Below are positions 7,785 to 16,337 of a DNA stretch of 64,000 nucleotides, in pieces. A program made the position numbers and the translations under genes. The stretch comes from Erwinia sorbitola (GTDB taxonomy: Bacteria; Pseudomonadota; Gammaproteobacteria; Enterobacterales; Enterobacteriaceae). Numbering within the stretch: the first letter of the stretch is position 1; each line of letters begins with the position of its first letter. The notes under the pieces are model-generated. The model saw nothing but the letters and a program-made list of their open reading frames with translations. It made no database searches and was not told the origin of the DNA. Where the stretch lies: NCBI RefSeq assembly GCF_009738185.1, contig NZ_CP046509.1, positions 4,033,501-4,097,500 on the forward strand, written 5' to 3'.

Positions 7785-8771
7785 ATGATTCGCTTTGCCG
7801 TGGTTGGAACCAACTGGATCACCCGTCAGTTTGTTGATGCAGCCCATGAAACCGGAAAAATGAAGCTGACCGCCGTTTACTCGCGCTCGCTGGAGCAGGC
7901 AAAAACCTTCGCCAGCGATTATCCGGTAGAACTGCTGTTTGATTCCCTGGAGCAAATGGCGCAGTCCGATGCTATTGATGCGGTCTATATCGCCAGCCCT
8001 AACGCCCTGCACTGCCCCCAGTCACTGCTGTTCCTGCGCCACCGTAAACACGTTATCTGCGAAAAACCCCTGGCGTCGAATCTGCACGAAGTTGAGGCGA
8101 TGATCGCCTGCGCTGCTGAGAACCAGGTGGTGCTGTTTGAAGCGTTCAAAACTGCCAGCGTGCCGAACTTCCTGACGCTGCGACAGGCGCTGCCGAAAGC
8201 AGGCACGCTGCGCAAAGCCTTTCTCAACTACTGTCAGTACTCCTCGCGCTACCAGCGCTACCTCGATGGCGAAAACCCCAATACCTTTAATCCTGCATGG
8301 TCTAACGGCTCGATTATGGATATCGGCTATTACTGCCTCGCTACGGCGGTCAGCCTGTGGGGGGAACCGGTCAGCGTCAGTGCCAGCGCCACCCTGCTGG
8401 CGAGCGGCGTTGACGGGCATGGTAGCGTGATCCTTAACTACGGCGATTTTGACGTCACCTTGCAGCACTCGAAAATCAGTCAGTCTACGCTGCCGAGTGA
8501 AATTCAGGGGGAAGAGGGGTCACTGGTGATTGAGCAGGTATCTGAATGCCAGCGCATCAGCTTTGTGCCGCGCGGTGGCAAAGCGCAGGATCTCACTCAA
8601 CCGCAGCATATCAATACCATGCTGTATGAGGCGGAAGTGTTTGCCTGCCTGGTTGAGAGCCATCAGGTTGATCATCCGGGGCTGGAGACGTCGCGTATTA
8701 CGGCGAAATTGCTGACGGAGATCCGCCGTCAGACCGGAGTCGTATTCCCGGCAGACAGCGCCGCTGTGTAA
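7785..8771 (+). CDS. ygjR: Gfo/Idh/MocA family oxidoreductase
   Basis: 328 residues, the same length as E. coli YgjR and in the same position ahead of alx. The N-terminal Rossmann fold starts IRFAVVGTNWITRQFVDAA. The family EKP motif is present in HVICEKPLASN at about residues 88-98. The C-terminal half carries the beta-sheet domain with GSIMDIGYYCLATAVSLWGEP. It is predicted to be an NAD(P)-dependent sugar-type dehydrogenase of the cytoplasm. The substrate is unknown even in E. coli. Confidence 0.9.
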   Translation: MIRFAVVGTNWITRQFVDAAHETGKMKLTAVYSRSLEQAKTFASDYPVELLFDSLEQMAQSDAIDAVYIASPNALHCPQSLLFLRHRKHVICEKPLASNLHEVEAMIACAAENQVVLFEAFKTASVPNFLTLRQALPKAGTLRKAFLNYCQYSSRYQRYLDGENPNTFNPAWSNGSIMDIGYYCLATAVSLWGEPVSVSASATLLASGVDGHGSVILNYGDFDVTLQHSKISQSTLPSEIQGEEGSLVIEQVSECQRISFVPRGGKAQDLTQPQHINTMLYEAEVFACLVESHQVDHPGLETSRITAKLLTEIRRQTGVVFPADSAAV

Positions 8772-8833
8772 ATATTTCTAAATATGACTGAAGAATATTG
8801 ACCTGCGGCAGCGGCCAACCTATCTTTTGCCAC

Positions 8834-8960
8834 AGCAAAGGGGAGTAACTTCTTCGTCAGTTAATCGTCAATACGACATCCTCATGATGTCCGGTTACTG
8901 AGCAACCAAATCCTGGTTGTAAGTGAGACCTTGCCGGAAGGCGAGGTTTTGCTTACAGCA
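8834..8960 (+). promoter_or_regulatory. yybP-ykoY manganese riboswitch (alx leader, PRE element)
   Basis: The 318-base region between ygjR and alx contains the conserved start AGCAAAGGGGAGTAACTTC. About 80 bases later it has GTGAGACCTTGCCGGAAGGC, the second conserved strand and P-stem of this RNA family. In E. coli the same leader (also called SraF/PRE) binds Mn2+ and responds to alkaline pH, controlling termination and translation of alx. The aptamer limits are estimated by eye. The rest of the leader to 9089 is the expression platform. Confidence 0.88.
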
Positions 8961-9089
8961 TCAATAATATTGTGGCTGATCCCTTCCGATATCCCCCTAC
9001 AGATTTCATCTTGCAGTCAGGCGTAAGTGCCTCTGCCACTTGAAAGATGACGGGTATCTGACCATTTTATTTTGTTTGGGATGCTTAAA

Positions 9090-10052
9090 ATGAACACAGT
9101 CGGCACACCGTTACTCTGGGGCAGCTTCGCTGTCGTGGTGGTAATTATGCTGGCGATCGACCTGCTGTTGCAGGGCCGTCGCGGCGCACACACTATGACC
9201 ATGAAACAGGCAGCCGCCTGGTCGCTGGTCTGGGTGACTCTCTCGCTGTTATTTAACGCTGCCTTCTGGTGGTATCTCACCGGCACCGCCGGGCGCGAGG
9301 TCGCGGATACTCAGGCTCTGGCGTTCCTCACCGGTTATCTGATTGAAAAAGCGCTGGCCGTCGACAATGTGTTTGTCTGGCTGATGCTGTTCAGCTACTT
9401 TGCTGTCCCTGCGGCGTTGCAGCGCCGGGTGTTGATTTATGGCGTACTGGGCGCGATTGTGCTGCGTACTATTATGATCTTCGCCGGTAGCTGGCTGGTA
9501 ACACAGTTCAGCTGGCTGCTCTATATCTTCGGCGCGTTTCTGCTGTTTACCGGTATCAAAATGGCACTGGCGAAAGAAGATGACGGCGCCATCGGTGATA
9601 AGCCGCTGGTACGCTGGCTGCGCAGTCGGATGCGTATGACGGACAAAATTGAAGGCGAGCGCTTTTTTGTGCGTAAAAACGGGGTACTGTTTGCCACCCC
9701 GCTGCTGCTGGTGCTGATTATGGTGGAGTTAAGCGACGTGATTTTCGCCGTGGACAGTATTCCGGCCATTTTCGCGGTCACTACCGATCCGTTTATCGTA
9801 CTGACCTCCAACCTGTTTGCCATCCTCGGCCTGCGCGCCATGTACTTCCTGCTGGCTAACGTAGCAGAGCGCTTCTCGATGCTGAAATATGGCCTGTCGA
9901 TTATTCTGGTGTTTATCGGCGTGAAGATGCTGATTGTTGATTTCTTCCATATTCCGATCGCAATTTCACTCGGTATTGTCGGCGGTATTCTGGCACTGAC
10001 GCTGATCGTGAATGCCATCGTTAACTACCGTAACGACCATAAGACTTCCTGA
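9090..10052 (+). CDS. alx: TerC-family membrane protein, manganese/pH-responsive Alx
   Basis: 320 residues from the ATG at 9090 (MNTVGTPLLWGSF), matching E. coli Alx from its first residue. An in-frame TTG at 9072 would add six residues and is less likely. The TerC fold has about nine membrane helices, with the conserved acidic motifs AVDNVFVWLMLF and VELSDVIFAVDSIPAIFAVT. Alx is an inner-membrane protein implicated in Mn2+ export and induced at high pH. It is preceded by its riboswitch and followed by a terminator at 10064-10092. Confidence 0.95.
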   Translation: MNTVGTPLLWGSFAVVVVIMLAIDLLLQGRRGAHTMTMKQAAAWSLVWVTLSLLFNAAFWWYLTGTAGREVADTQALAFLTGYLIEKALAVDNVFVWLMLFSYFAVPAALQRRVLIYGVLGAIVLRTIMIFAGSWLVTQFSWLLYIFGAFLLFTGIKMALAKEDDGAIGDKPLVRWLRSRMRMTDKIEGERFFVRKNGVLFATPLLLVLIMVELSDVIFAVDSIPAIFAVTTDPFIVLTSNLFAILGLRAMYFLLANVAERFSMLKYGLSIILVFIGVKMLIVDFFHIPIAISLGIVGGILALTLIVNAIVNYRNDHKTS

Positions 10053-10063
10053 TCGCCATCCCG

Positions 10064-10092
10064 GGGATGACCAGAAAATGGTCATCCTCTTC
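10064..10092 (+). terminator. Likely terminator after alx
   Basis: A perfect 9-bp stem GGATGACCA / TGGTCATCC at 10065-10073 and 10079-10087, with loop GAAAA, followed by TCTTCT. The T-tract is imperfect, so efficiency is uncertain. Confidence 0.6.
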
Positions 10093-10261
10093 TGCTGCCG
10101 CTTTTGCCCTGTCAGACAGATCCATTTGCAGGCTGGCGGGTTGAAACAGCGCATTTTTCCCTTCCCCTGCCTGCTCATTTCCTTATACTCCCCTGCGCAA
10201 ACACACAATGCCCCGGCAGCGCCGGATGGCAGAACATCGATAAAGATAGCGATTTTAAAAT

Positions 10262-11500
10262 ATGCGTACAGAAAACAGTGGTCGTGGGCTGGTTCAGCGC
10301 CTGTTGCAGGGCAGCCTGGTAACACAAATTTTGATCGGACTGGTGGCAGGTATTGCCCTGGCCTGGTTCTCGAAAAGTAATGCACTGGCGGTGGGACTGC
10401 TGGGCGAGCTGTTTGTCAGCGCGCTGAAAGCCGTGGCACCGCTGCTGGTGCTGGTGCTGGTGATCTCTTCCATTGCCAACCATCAGCAGGGGCAGAAAAC
10501 CAATATCCGCCCGATTGTGATGCTCTATCTGCTCAGTACCTTTTTTGCTGCGGTGGTGGCGGTAGTCGCCAGCCATATGCTGCCACAGACGCTGACCTTA
10601 AAGACGGCCAGCACTGAGATTGTGCCGCCGTCCGGGATTCTGGAGGTGCTGCACGGGCTGCTGATGAGTATGGTTGCCAACCCGATTGAAGCGCTGATGA
10701 AAGCTAACTATATCGGTATCCTGGTGTGGGCTATCGGCCTTGGCTTTGCTTTCCGCCACAGCAGCGAGAGCACCCGCACCTTCCTCAACGATGCTTCGGA
10801 TGCGGTAACGCGTCTGGTACGTATTGTGATCCGCTTTGCGCCTATCGGTATTTTTGGTCTGGTGGGTTCGATTCTGGCGTCCACCGGCTTTGATGCGCTG
10901 TGGGAATATGCCAGCCTGCTGATGCTGCTGTTGGGCTGTATGCTGCTGATGGCGCTGGTGTTTAACCCGCTTCTGGTGTGGTGGCAGATCCGCCGTAATC
11001 CCTATCCGCTGGTGTTTACCTGCCTGCGTGAAAGCGGCGTGACGGCGTTCTTTACCCGCAGTTCTGCCGCCAATATTCCGGTGAATATGGCACTGGCGAA
11101 AAAACTCGGCCTGGATGAAGACACCTATTCAGTGTCAATTCCGATTGGGGCAAATATCAGTATGGCGGGCGCGTCGATCACCATTACCGTGCTGACGCTG
11201 GCGGCAGTGCATACGCTGGGGATCCACGTTGATGTTGGTACAGCCATTCTGTTAAGCCTGGTGGCATCGGTCTGTGCCTGCGGTGCTTCTGGCGTAGCGG
11301 GCGGTTCACTGCTGCTGATCCCGGTGGCCTGTAATATGTTCGGCATTCCGAATGAAGTGGCGATGCAGGTAGTGGCCGTGGGCTTTATTATCGGCGTGTT
11401 GCAGGATTCAGCAGAAACCGCGCTGAACTCGTCAGCGGATATTTTGTTTACCGCAGCGGCATGTATGGCGGAAGATCGTCGGGTTGAACAAAACGCGTAA
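10262..11500 (+). CDS. sstT: Na+/serine-threonine symporter
   Basis: 412 residues. A dicarboxylate/amino acid:cation symporter (DAACS) protein with the SstT-specific start GLVQRLLQGSLVTQILIGL and KAVAPLLVLVLVISSIANH. The transport-core motifs FFTRSSAANIPVNM and IPIGANISMAGASITITVL are present. It imports serine and threonine with sodium across the inner membrane. The order alx-sstT is the same as in E. coli. A REPIN follows 4 bases after the stop codon. The ribosome-binding site is weak (AAAGATAG). Confidence 0.95.
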   Translation: MRTENSGRGLVQRLLQGSLVTQILIGLVAGIALAWFSKSNALAVGLLGELFVSALKAVAPLLVLVLVISSIANHQQGQKTNIRPIVMLYLLSTFFAAVVAVVASHMLPQTLTLKTASTEIVPPSGILEVLHGLLMSMVANPIEALMKANYIGILVWAIGLGFAFRHSSESTRTFLNDASDAVTRLVRIVIRFAPIGIFGLVGSILASTGFDALWEYASLLMLLLGCMLLMALVFNPLLVWWQIRRNPYPLVFTCLRESGVTAFFTRSSAANIPVNMALAKKLGLDEDTYSVSIPIGANISMAGASITITVLTLAAVHTLGIHVDVGTAILLSLVASVCACGASGVAGGSLLLIPVACNMFGIPNEVAMQVVAVGFIIGVLQDSAETALNSSADILFTAAACMAEDRRVEQNA

Positions 11501-11504
11501 TTTT

Positions 11505-11568
11505 GGGCGAGGCGTGCCTCGCTCCAACGAAGATGAGGTTCACCGTAGGGGTCGGGCATGCCCGACCC
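11505..11568. repeat. REPIN: two inverted REP hairpins
   Basis: A minus-oriented REP (GGGCGAGGCGTGCCTCGCTC at 11505, foot decayed to CAAC) and a plus-oriented GTAGGGGTCGGGCATGCCCG... at 11545-11568 flank a 16-base spacer. It lies between the convergent sstT and uxaA stop codons. Confidence 0.85.
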
Positions 11569-11596
11569 AATTATCCGGCAGCGACAGGCCGCCCCT

Positions 11597-13087
11597 TTAC
11601 AACGTCACCCCGCTTTTAAATATTGCCAGCTCGCGGAAATCATTCACTTCATTACGCGTCTGCTGCCCGTTGGCTATCGCCACGATGGTATCGACAAACT
11701 GCGCCAGCAGCGCAGGCATCTCAACGCCGTGGATCAGCTGCCCGGCATCAAAATCAATCCAGTGTGGCTTCTTGGCTGCCAGTTCGCTGTTGGTGGCTAA
11801 CTTCACCGTAGGAACAAAACCACCGTAAGGTGTGCCGCGTCCGGTACTGAACAACACCATATGGCAGCCTGCACCGGCCAGCGCGCTGGTGGCAACCGCA
11901 TCGTTGCCCGGTGCACTAAGCAGGTTAAGGCCCGGCTGCTTCAGGCGTTCGCCATATTTCAGCACGTCGACCACCTGGCTCTGCCCTGCCTTCTGAGTAC
12001 AGCCCAGCGATTTCTCTTCCAGCGTGGTGATCCCGCCCGCTTTATTTCCCGGCGACGGATTCTCATAAATCGGCTGGTTGTGAGCGATAAAGTACTGTTT
12101 AAAGTCGTTTACCATACTGACGGTTTTGCTGAAGGTTGCTTCATCGCGGCAGCGACTCATCAGAATACGCTCCGCGCCGAACATCTCCGGCACTTCCGTT
12201 AGCACCGTGGTTCCCCCGTTGGCGATCATCTGATCAGAGAAACGCCCCAGCAGCGGATTAGCAGTGATGCCTGAAAGACCGTCCGAACCACCACACTCCA
12301 GCCCGAATTTCAGCTCGCTAAGACGGCCCGGCTGGCGACGATCGTGGCGCATTACTGCATACAGTTCATGCAGCAGCGCCAGTCCGGCCTCTACCTCGTC
12401 GTCCTGCTGCTGGCAAATCATAAACTTCACCCGCTGATCGTCGGTCTCGCCCAGCGTTTCCCGGAAGATATCCACCTGATTATTTTCACAGCCAAGACCA
12501 ATCACCAGCACCGCACCGGCATTAGGATGCCGTACCATATTTTGCAGCATGGTGCGGGTGTTGACATGATCCTGACCCAGCTGGGAGCAGCCAAACGGGT
12601 GGCTGAACAGATGCACTCCGTCAATACCGGCCGCTTCAGACGTCTCTTTAAGGAAACGTTGCAGGATCTGGCGGGCAATACCGTTAACACAGCCGACAGT
12701 GGGCAGGATCCACAGCTCATTGCGGATCCCCACCTCTCCGCTGCTGCGGCGGTAAATCTGTACTTCACGGTCGGCGGCCTGCTCCGGCAGCGAAGCAAAC
12801 GCGGGCTGATACTGATACTCATCCAGGTCGCTGAGATTGGTGCGCGCATTATTGGAGTGAATAATCTCCCCGGCGGCGATGGGCTGAGTGGCATGACCGA
12901 TAGGCAGGCCATACTTCATGACCTGTGCATTGACTTCCAGCGGTTCCAGAGCAAATTTATGCCCGCGCCCCACCGCCTGTTTCAGCACCAGCGCATGCTC
13001 TGCAACGCTGACTATTTCGCCCTCTTCGAGGTCACGTAAGGCGACAGCGACGTTATCCAGGCTGTGAATTTTAATGATGCTTTGCAT
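11597..13087 (-). CDS. uxaA: Altronate dehydratase
   Basis: 496 residues from the ATG at 13087 (MQSIIKIHSLDNVAVAL), close to the E. coli length of 495. A longer frame reaches 13132, but that upstream part overlaps uxaB. The N-terminal SAF domain (about 1-95) is followed by the UxaA-type dehydratase domain with GCVNGIARQI, HPFGCSQLGQD and CGGSDGLSGITANP. It converts D-altronate to 2-keto-3-deoxygluconate in galacturonate breakdown. It is the last gene of the uxaCBA operon, 10 bases after uxaB. Confidence 0.96.
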   Translation of the reverse strand: MQSIIKIHSLDNVAVALRDLEEGEIVSVAEHALVLKQAVGRGHKFALEPLEVNAQVMKYGLPIGHATQPIAAGEIIHSNNARTNLSDLDEYQYQPAFASLPEQAADREVQIYRRSSGEVGIRNELWILPTVGCVNGIARQILQRFLKETSEAAGIDGVHLFSHPFGCSQLGQDHVNTRTMLQNMVRHPNAGAVLVIGLGCENNQVDIFRETLGETDDQRVKFMICQQQDDEVEAGLALLHELYAVMRHDRRQPGRLSELKFGLECGGSDGLSGITANPLLGRFSDQMIANGGTTVLTEVPEMFGAERILMSRCRDEATFSKTVSMVNDFKQYFIAHNQPIYENPSPGNKAGGITTLEEKSLGCTQKAGQSQVVDVLKYGERLKQPGLNLLSAPGNDAVATSALAGAGCHMVLFSTGRGTPYGGFVPTVKLATNSELAAKKPHWIDFDAGQLIHGVEMPALLAQFVDTIVAIANGQQTRNEVNDFRELAIFKSGVTL

Positions 13088-13097
13088 GGTTTCCGCC

Positions 13098-14546
13098 TTA
13101 GTTGATCTGCGCCATAGCTGCGCGCATGCCAAGCGTTGTGATCTGCTGCAACTGCGTTGTCACGCGCTCGGCCAGCCCGGGAAGCTGAGTGAGATCCTGC
13201 TCCCAGTGGGCGACGTCACTCAGCACCTCATCAACCAGCTGGCGCAGAGAGATATCATGGCAGTCGACCTGCGGCCATAGCGTGGCAAAGCGCTCTAACC
13301 AGTGTGCGTCGTCCTGGAGCGGATAGCGCTCACCGTTACGTTCACCGCGGTAATAGGCCAGCAGCGCCGCCAGGGCAAAACTCAAACGCGGTGAAGGCTG
13401 ACCCTGATGTTCCTGCTGCCACAGCAGCGCAGGAAGCAGACGGGTACGGAATTTCGTCATGCCGTTCAGGGCAATAGCGCTGAGTTGATGGCGGATAAAT
13501 GGGTTACGAAAACGGTTCAGTACGCTGTCGGCAAAGGCGTCCAGCTCTGCTTTTGGCTGTGTCAGCGTCGGGATAATCTCCTCGCGCAGGGTGCTGTCGA
13601 TAAACGCCGCTATCGCCGCATCCTCCATGGCTTCCCCTACTGACTCCAGCCCGGCGAGATACGCCACCGGCACCATCGCAGTGTGTGCACCGTTGAGGAT
13701 CGCCACTTTCCGCTCTTTATAAGGTTTGATGTCATCCACCAGCAGGATATTCAGCGGCAGCTGGTCGAGCCGCAGCTCTTGCGCCACCGATGCCGGCCCC
13801 TGGATCACCAGCTGGTAATAGACCTCACCCGCCACCAGGTAGTCATCCAGATAACCGAGCTGCTGCTCCAGTTCGCTGGCATCATCCGGGTAACCGGTGA
13901 CAATACGATCCACCAGCGTTGAGCAGAAGGTATTGTGCTGCTCCACCCACTGCACAAAGGCGGCAGGCAGCTGCCATGCATCGGCAGTTTGCAGTACCCG
14001 GGCACGTAACGCCTCGCCGTTGTCGTCAATCAGTTCACAAGGCAGCATCAGCCAGCCTTTGTCCGCTGCGCCGTCAAAATGCTGCCAGCGAGCCAGCAAC
14101 AGGCGGGTCAGCTTGGCCGGATAGCTTACCGGTGGTGCAGATTCCAGCGTATCTGACGGGTCAAAATAGATCCCCGCCTCCGTGGTGTTGGAGAAGACAA
14201 AACGCAGTTGTGGATCCTGCGCCAGTGCCATAAATGCAGCAAACTCCTCTACGGGCTGGATTTCCCGGTTAACTGAGCGGATCAGGCGCGGCTCGCTTAC
14301 CACTTCGCCCTGTGCGTTGATACCGCGAATGACGGTGGTATACAGGCCGTCCTGGCTGTTCAGGCTGCGCGGGCTGCCGCTACTAAGCGGGCGCACTACC
14401 ACAACCCCTGCCGCCAGGTCAGTATGTTGATTCAACTGGTCGATCTGCCAGTCGATAAAGGCACGCAGGAAATTGCCTTCACCAAACTGAATGATGCGCT
14501 CAGGATAGTGTGGCCCTGGAAAGTCTTTTCGGTTCAGCTTACGCAT
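13098..14546 (-). CDS. uxaB: Tagaturonate reductase (altronate oxidoreductase)
   Basis: 482 residues from the ATG at 14546 (MRKLNRKDFPG). A mannitol-dehydrogenase-superfamily enzyme with IIQFGEGNFLRAF (NAD-binding start) and the catalytic-lysine region VAILNGAHTAM. It reduces D-tagaturonate to D-altronate with NADH. In E. coli uxaB is at a separate locus. Here it lies between uxaC and uxaA, so all three galacturonate steps are in one operon. The stretch upstream to 14681 in the same frame overlaps uxaC and is not used. Confidence 0.95.
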   Translation of the reverse strand: MRKLNRKDFPGPHYPERIIQFGEGNFLRAFIDWQIDQLNQHTDLAAGVVVVRPLSSGSPRSLNSQDGLYTTVIRGINAQGEVVSEPRLIRSVNREIQPVEEFAAFMALAQDPQLRFVFSNTTEAGIYFDPSDTLESAPPVSYPAKLTRLLLARWQHFDGAADKGWLMLPCELIDDNGEALRARVLQTADAWQLPAAFVQWVEQHNTFCSTLVDRIVTGYPDDASELEQQLGYLDDYLVAGEVYYQLVIQGPASVAQELRLDQLPLNILLVDDIKPYKERKVAILNGAHTAMVPVAYLAGLESVGEAMEDAAIAAFIDSTLREEIIPTLTQPKAELDAFADSVLNRFRNPFIRHQLSAIALNGMTKFRTRLLPALLWQQEHQGQPSPRLSFALAALLAYYRGERNGERYPLQDDAHWLERFATLWPQVDCHDISLRQLVDEVLSDVAHWEQDLTQLPGLAERVTTQLQQITTLGMRAAMAQIN

Positions 14547-14568
14547 CTTATATCCTCTGTGGCGTGCT

Positions 14569-15978
14569 CTACAGCTCAATGGCAAAGTAGTCGCGTGCGT
14601 TGTTAAAGCAGATGTTCTGCACCATTTCACCCAGCAGCGCGATATCGCCTGGCGCTTCACCTTTTTCCACCCAGCGGCCAATCATCTGGCACAGCAGGCG
14701 ACGGAAATATTCATGACGGGTATAGGAGAGGAAGCTGCGGCTGTCGGTCAGCATGCCAACAAAGCGGCTTAACAGCCCCATTTGTGCCAGCTGGGTCATC
14801 TGCCGCTCCATGCCATCTTTTTGATCGTTAAACCACCATGCCGAACCAAACTGCATCTTGCCCGGCTGACCTTCACCCTGGAAATTGCCCGCCATGGTAG
14901 CCAGCACTTCGTTATCACGCGGGTTGAGGCAGTAGAGGATGGTTTTTGGCAGCGCGTTATCGCGATTCTGCGCATCGAGCAGGCGCGACAGTGGCTCCGC
15001 CAGCGGACGGTCGTTAATCGAGTCAAAGCCGACATCCGGCCCCAGCAGCTGGAGCTGGCGGCGGTTGTTATTGCGCAACGCACCAATGTGATACTGCTGC
15101 ACCCAACCACGGCGGGCATATTCCGCACCAAGCCATACCAGCACAGCGGTTTTAAACTGGGCGATTTCGCTTTCCTGCGGAGTGTTACCGGCCAGGCGAC
15201 GAGCCAGAATCGCGTCCAGCGTGGCGTCATCAGCCTCGGCGTACAGCACCACATCCAGTGCATGATCAGAGACTTTGCAGCCGTGTGCCGCAAAATGGTC
15301 GAGCCGTACATTCAGAGCGCGTCTGAGGTCATCAAAACGAGTGATATCGACATTGGCAACCGCAGAGAGCGTTTGCAGATAGTCAACAAATCCTTCCGCT
15401 TCAATATTAAAGGCTTTATCCGGCCGCCAGCTTGGCAGCACTTTGGTGGTGAAACTGGCATCTTCGGCCAAAGCACGATGATGGCGCAAATCATCCACCG
15501 GATCGTCTGTGGTGCCGACCATTTTTACCTTCATCTGCTGCATGATGCCGCGTGCGCTGAAGGCATCCTGCTCCAGCAACTCATTGCACTGGTTCCAGAT
15601 TGTGTCGGCGGTCGCGGGAGAAAGCAGCGTATTAGTAATGCCAAACGGGCGACGCAGCTCCAGATGCGTCCAGTGGTAGAGCGGGTTACCGATGGTATCC
15701 GGCACCGTACGTGCCCAGGCATCAAATTTGGCGCGATCGCTGGCATCACCGGTACAGAGCGCTTCCGGCACGCCGTTAGCCCGCATCGCCCGCCACTTGT
15801 AGTGATCCCCCTTGAGCCAGATGTCATACAGATTTTTGAAGCGGTAATTTTCCGCAATCTGCTGTGGTGGCAGATGGCAGTGGTAATCAAAGATTGGCTG
15901 TTCGGCTGCGTAATCATGGTAAAGCCGACGGGCAAATTCACTGTCCAGTAAAAAGTCTTCACTCATAAAACGTGACAT
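14569..15978 (-). CDS. uxaC: Glucuronate/galacturonate isomerase
   Basis: 469 residues, very close to E. coli UxaC throughout. It starts with MSRFMSEDFLLDSEFARRLY and the metal-binding FDYHCHLPP, and includes KVLPSWRPDKAF and LTDSRSFLSYTRHEYFRR. It isomerises D-glucuronate to fructuronate and D-galacturonate to tagaturonate. AGGAGAG upstream supports the ATG at 15978. First gene of uxaCBA, divergent from exuT across a 359-base control region. Confidence 0.97.
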   Translation of the reverse strand: MSRFMSEDFLLDSEFARRLYHDYAAEQPIFDYHCHLPPQQIAENYRFKNLYDIWLKGDHYKWRAMRANGVPEALCTGDASDRAKFDAWARTVPDTIGNPLYHWTHLELRRPFGITNTLLSPATADTIWNQCNELLEQDAFSARGIMQQMKVKMVGTTDDPVDDLRHHRALAEDASFTTKVLPSWRPDKAFNIEAEGFVDYLQTLSAVANVDITRFDDLRRALNVRLDHFAAHGCKVSDHALDVVLYAEADDATLDAILARRLAGNTPQESEIAQFKTAVLVWLGAEYARRGWVQQYHIGALRNNNRRQLQLLGPDVGFDSINDRPLAEPLSRLLDAQNRDNALPKTILYCLNPRDNEVLATMAGNFQGEGQPGKMQFGSAWWFNDQKDGMERQMTQLAQMGLLSRFVGMLTDSRSFLSYTRHEYFRRLLCQMIGRWVEKGEAPGDIALLGEMVQNICFNNARDYFAIEL

Positions 15979-16011
15979 ACGGGTCTCTCCTGCATTGTCT
16001 CAATGCCAGTA

Positions 16012-16029
16012 AAGTTATCATACCAATTA
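16012..16029. promoter_or_regulatory. Candidate ExuR operator near uxaC
   Basis: AAGTTATCATACCAATTA matches the ExuR/UxuR consensus AAATTGGTATACCAATTT at 13 of 18 positions, with the right half almost perfect. It lies 34 bases upstream of the uxaC start. Confidence 0.6.
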
Positions 16030-16191
16030 TGACCAGCGCTGAGATAATAGTGAGAAACCGATCACAAAAACACTACTAATTATCCGTGAATTATCCAGCC
16101 AGCCATCTTTTAAGGCGCTACCCTCCTGTATTTTCAGCCATTTTATTATCCCCCATTGTAAAAATGGTTTTTGTGATGGCTCTCAACTTTT

Positions 16192-16209
16192 AAACCTGTA
16201 TGACAAGTT
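16192..16209. promoter_or_regulatory. Candidate ExuR operator near exuT
   Basis: AAACCTGTATGACAAGTT matches the ExuR/UxuR consensus at 12 of 18 positions. It is weaker than the other two sites, and adjacent to the CRP-like site at 16172-16187. Confidence 0.4.
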
Positions 16210-16337
16210 ATCGTAGCGGCGTTCGATACTGAGCAGGCAAGGTTGTCGTTTAAAGACGGTGCGGGGGCTTTATCCCGCCCTATACAGGTGCACGCCAGCG
16301 GCGGAGCATCAATAATAATGACGGGAAGAGGTTTTAG

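Larger units (their letters stand above)
15979..16337. promoter_or_regulatory. uxaC-exuT divergent control region
   Basis: This 359-base gap has no gene. It holds two ExuR/UxuR-like operators (16012-16029 near uxaC, 16192-16209 towards exuT) and a CRP-like half-conserved site at 16172-16187 (TGTGA-6-TCAAC). All three are described separately or here. The arrangement fits ExuR repression and catabolite activation of both divergent operons. Confidence 0.6.

Noticed and set aside
16046..16070. GTGA...TCAC motif near uxaC as a CRP site
   Set aside because: Eight bases lie between the GTGA and TCAC cores instead of six. The site at 16172-16187 fits better.
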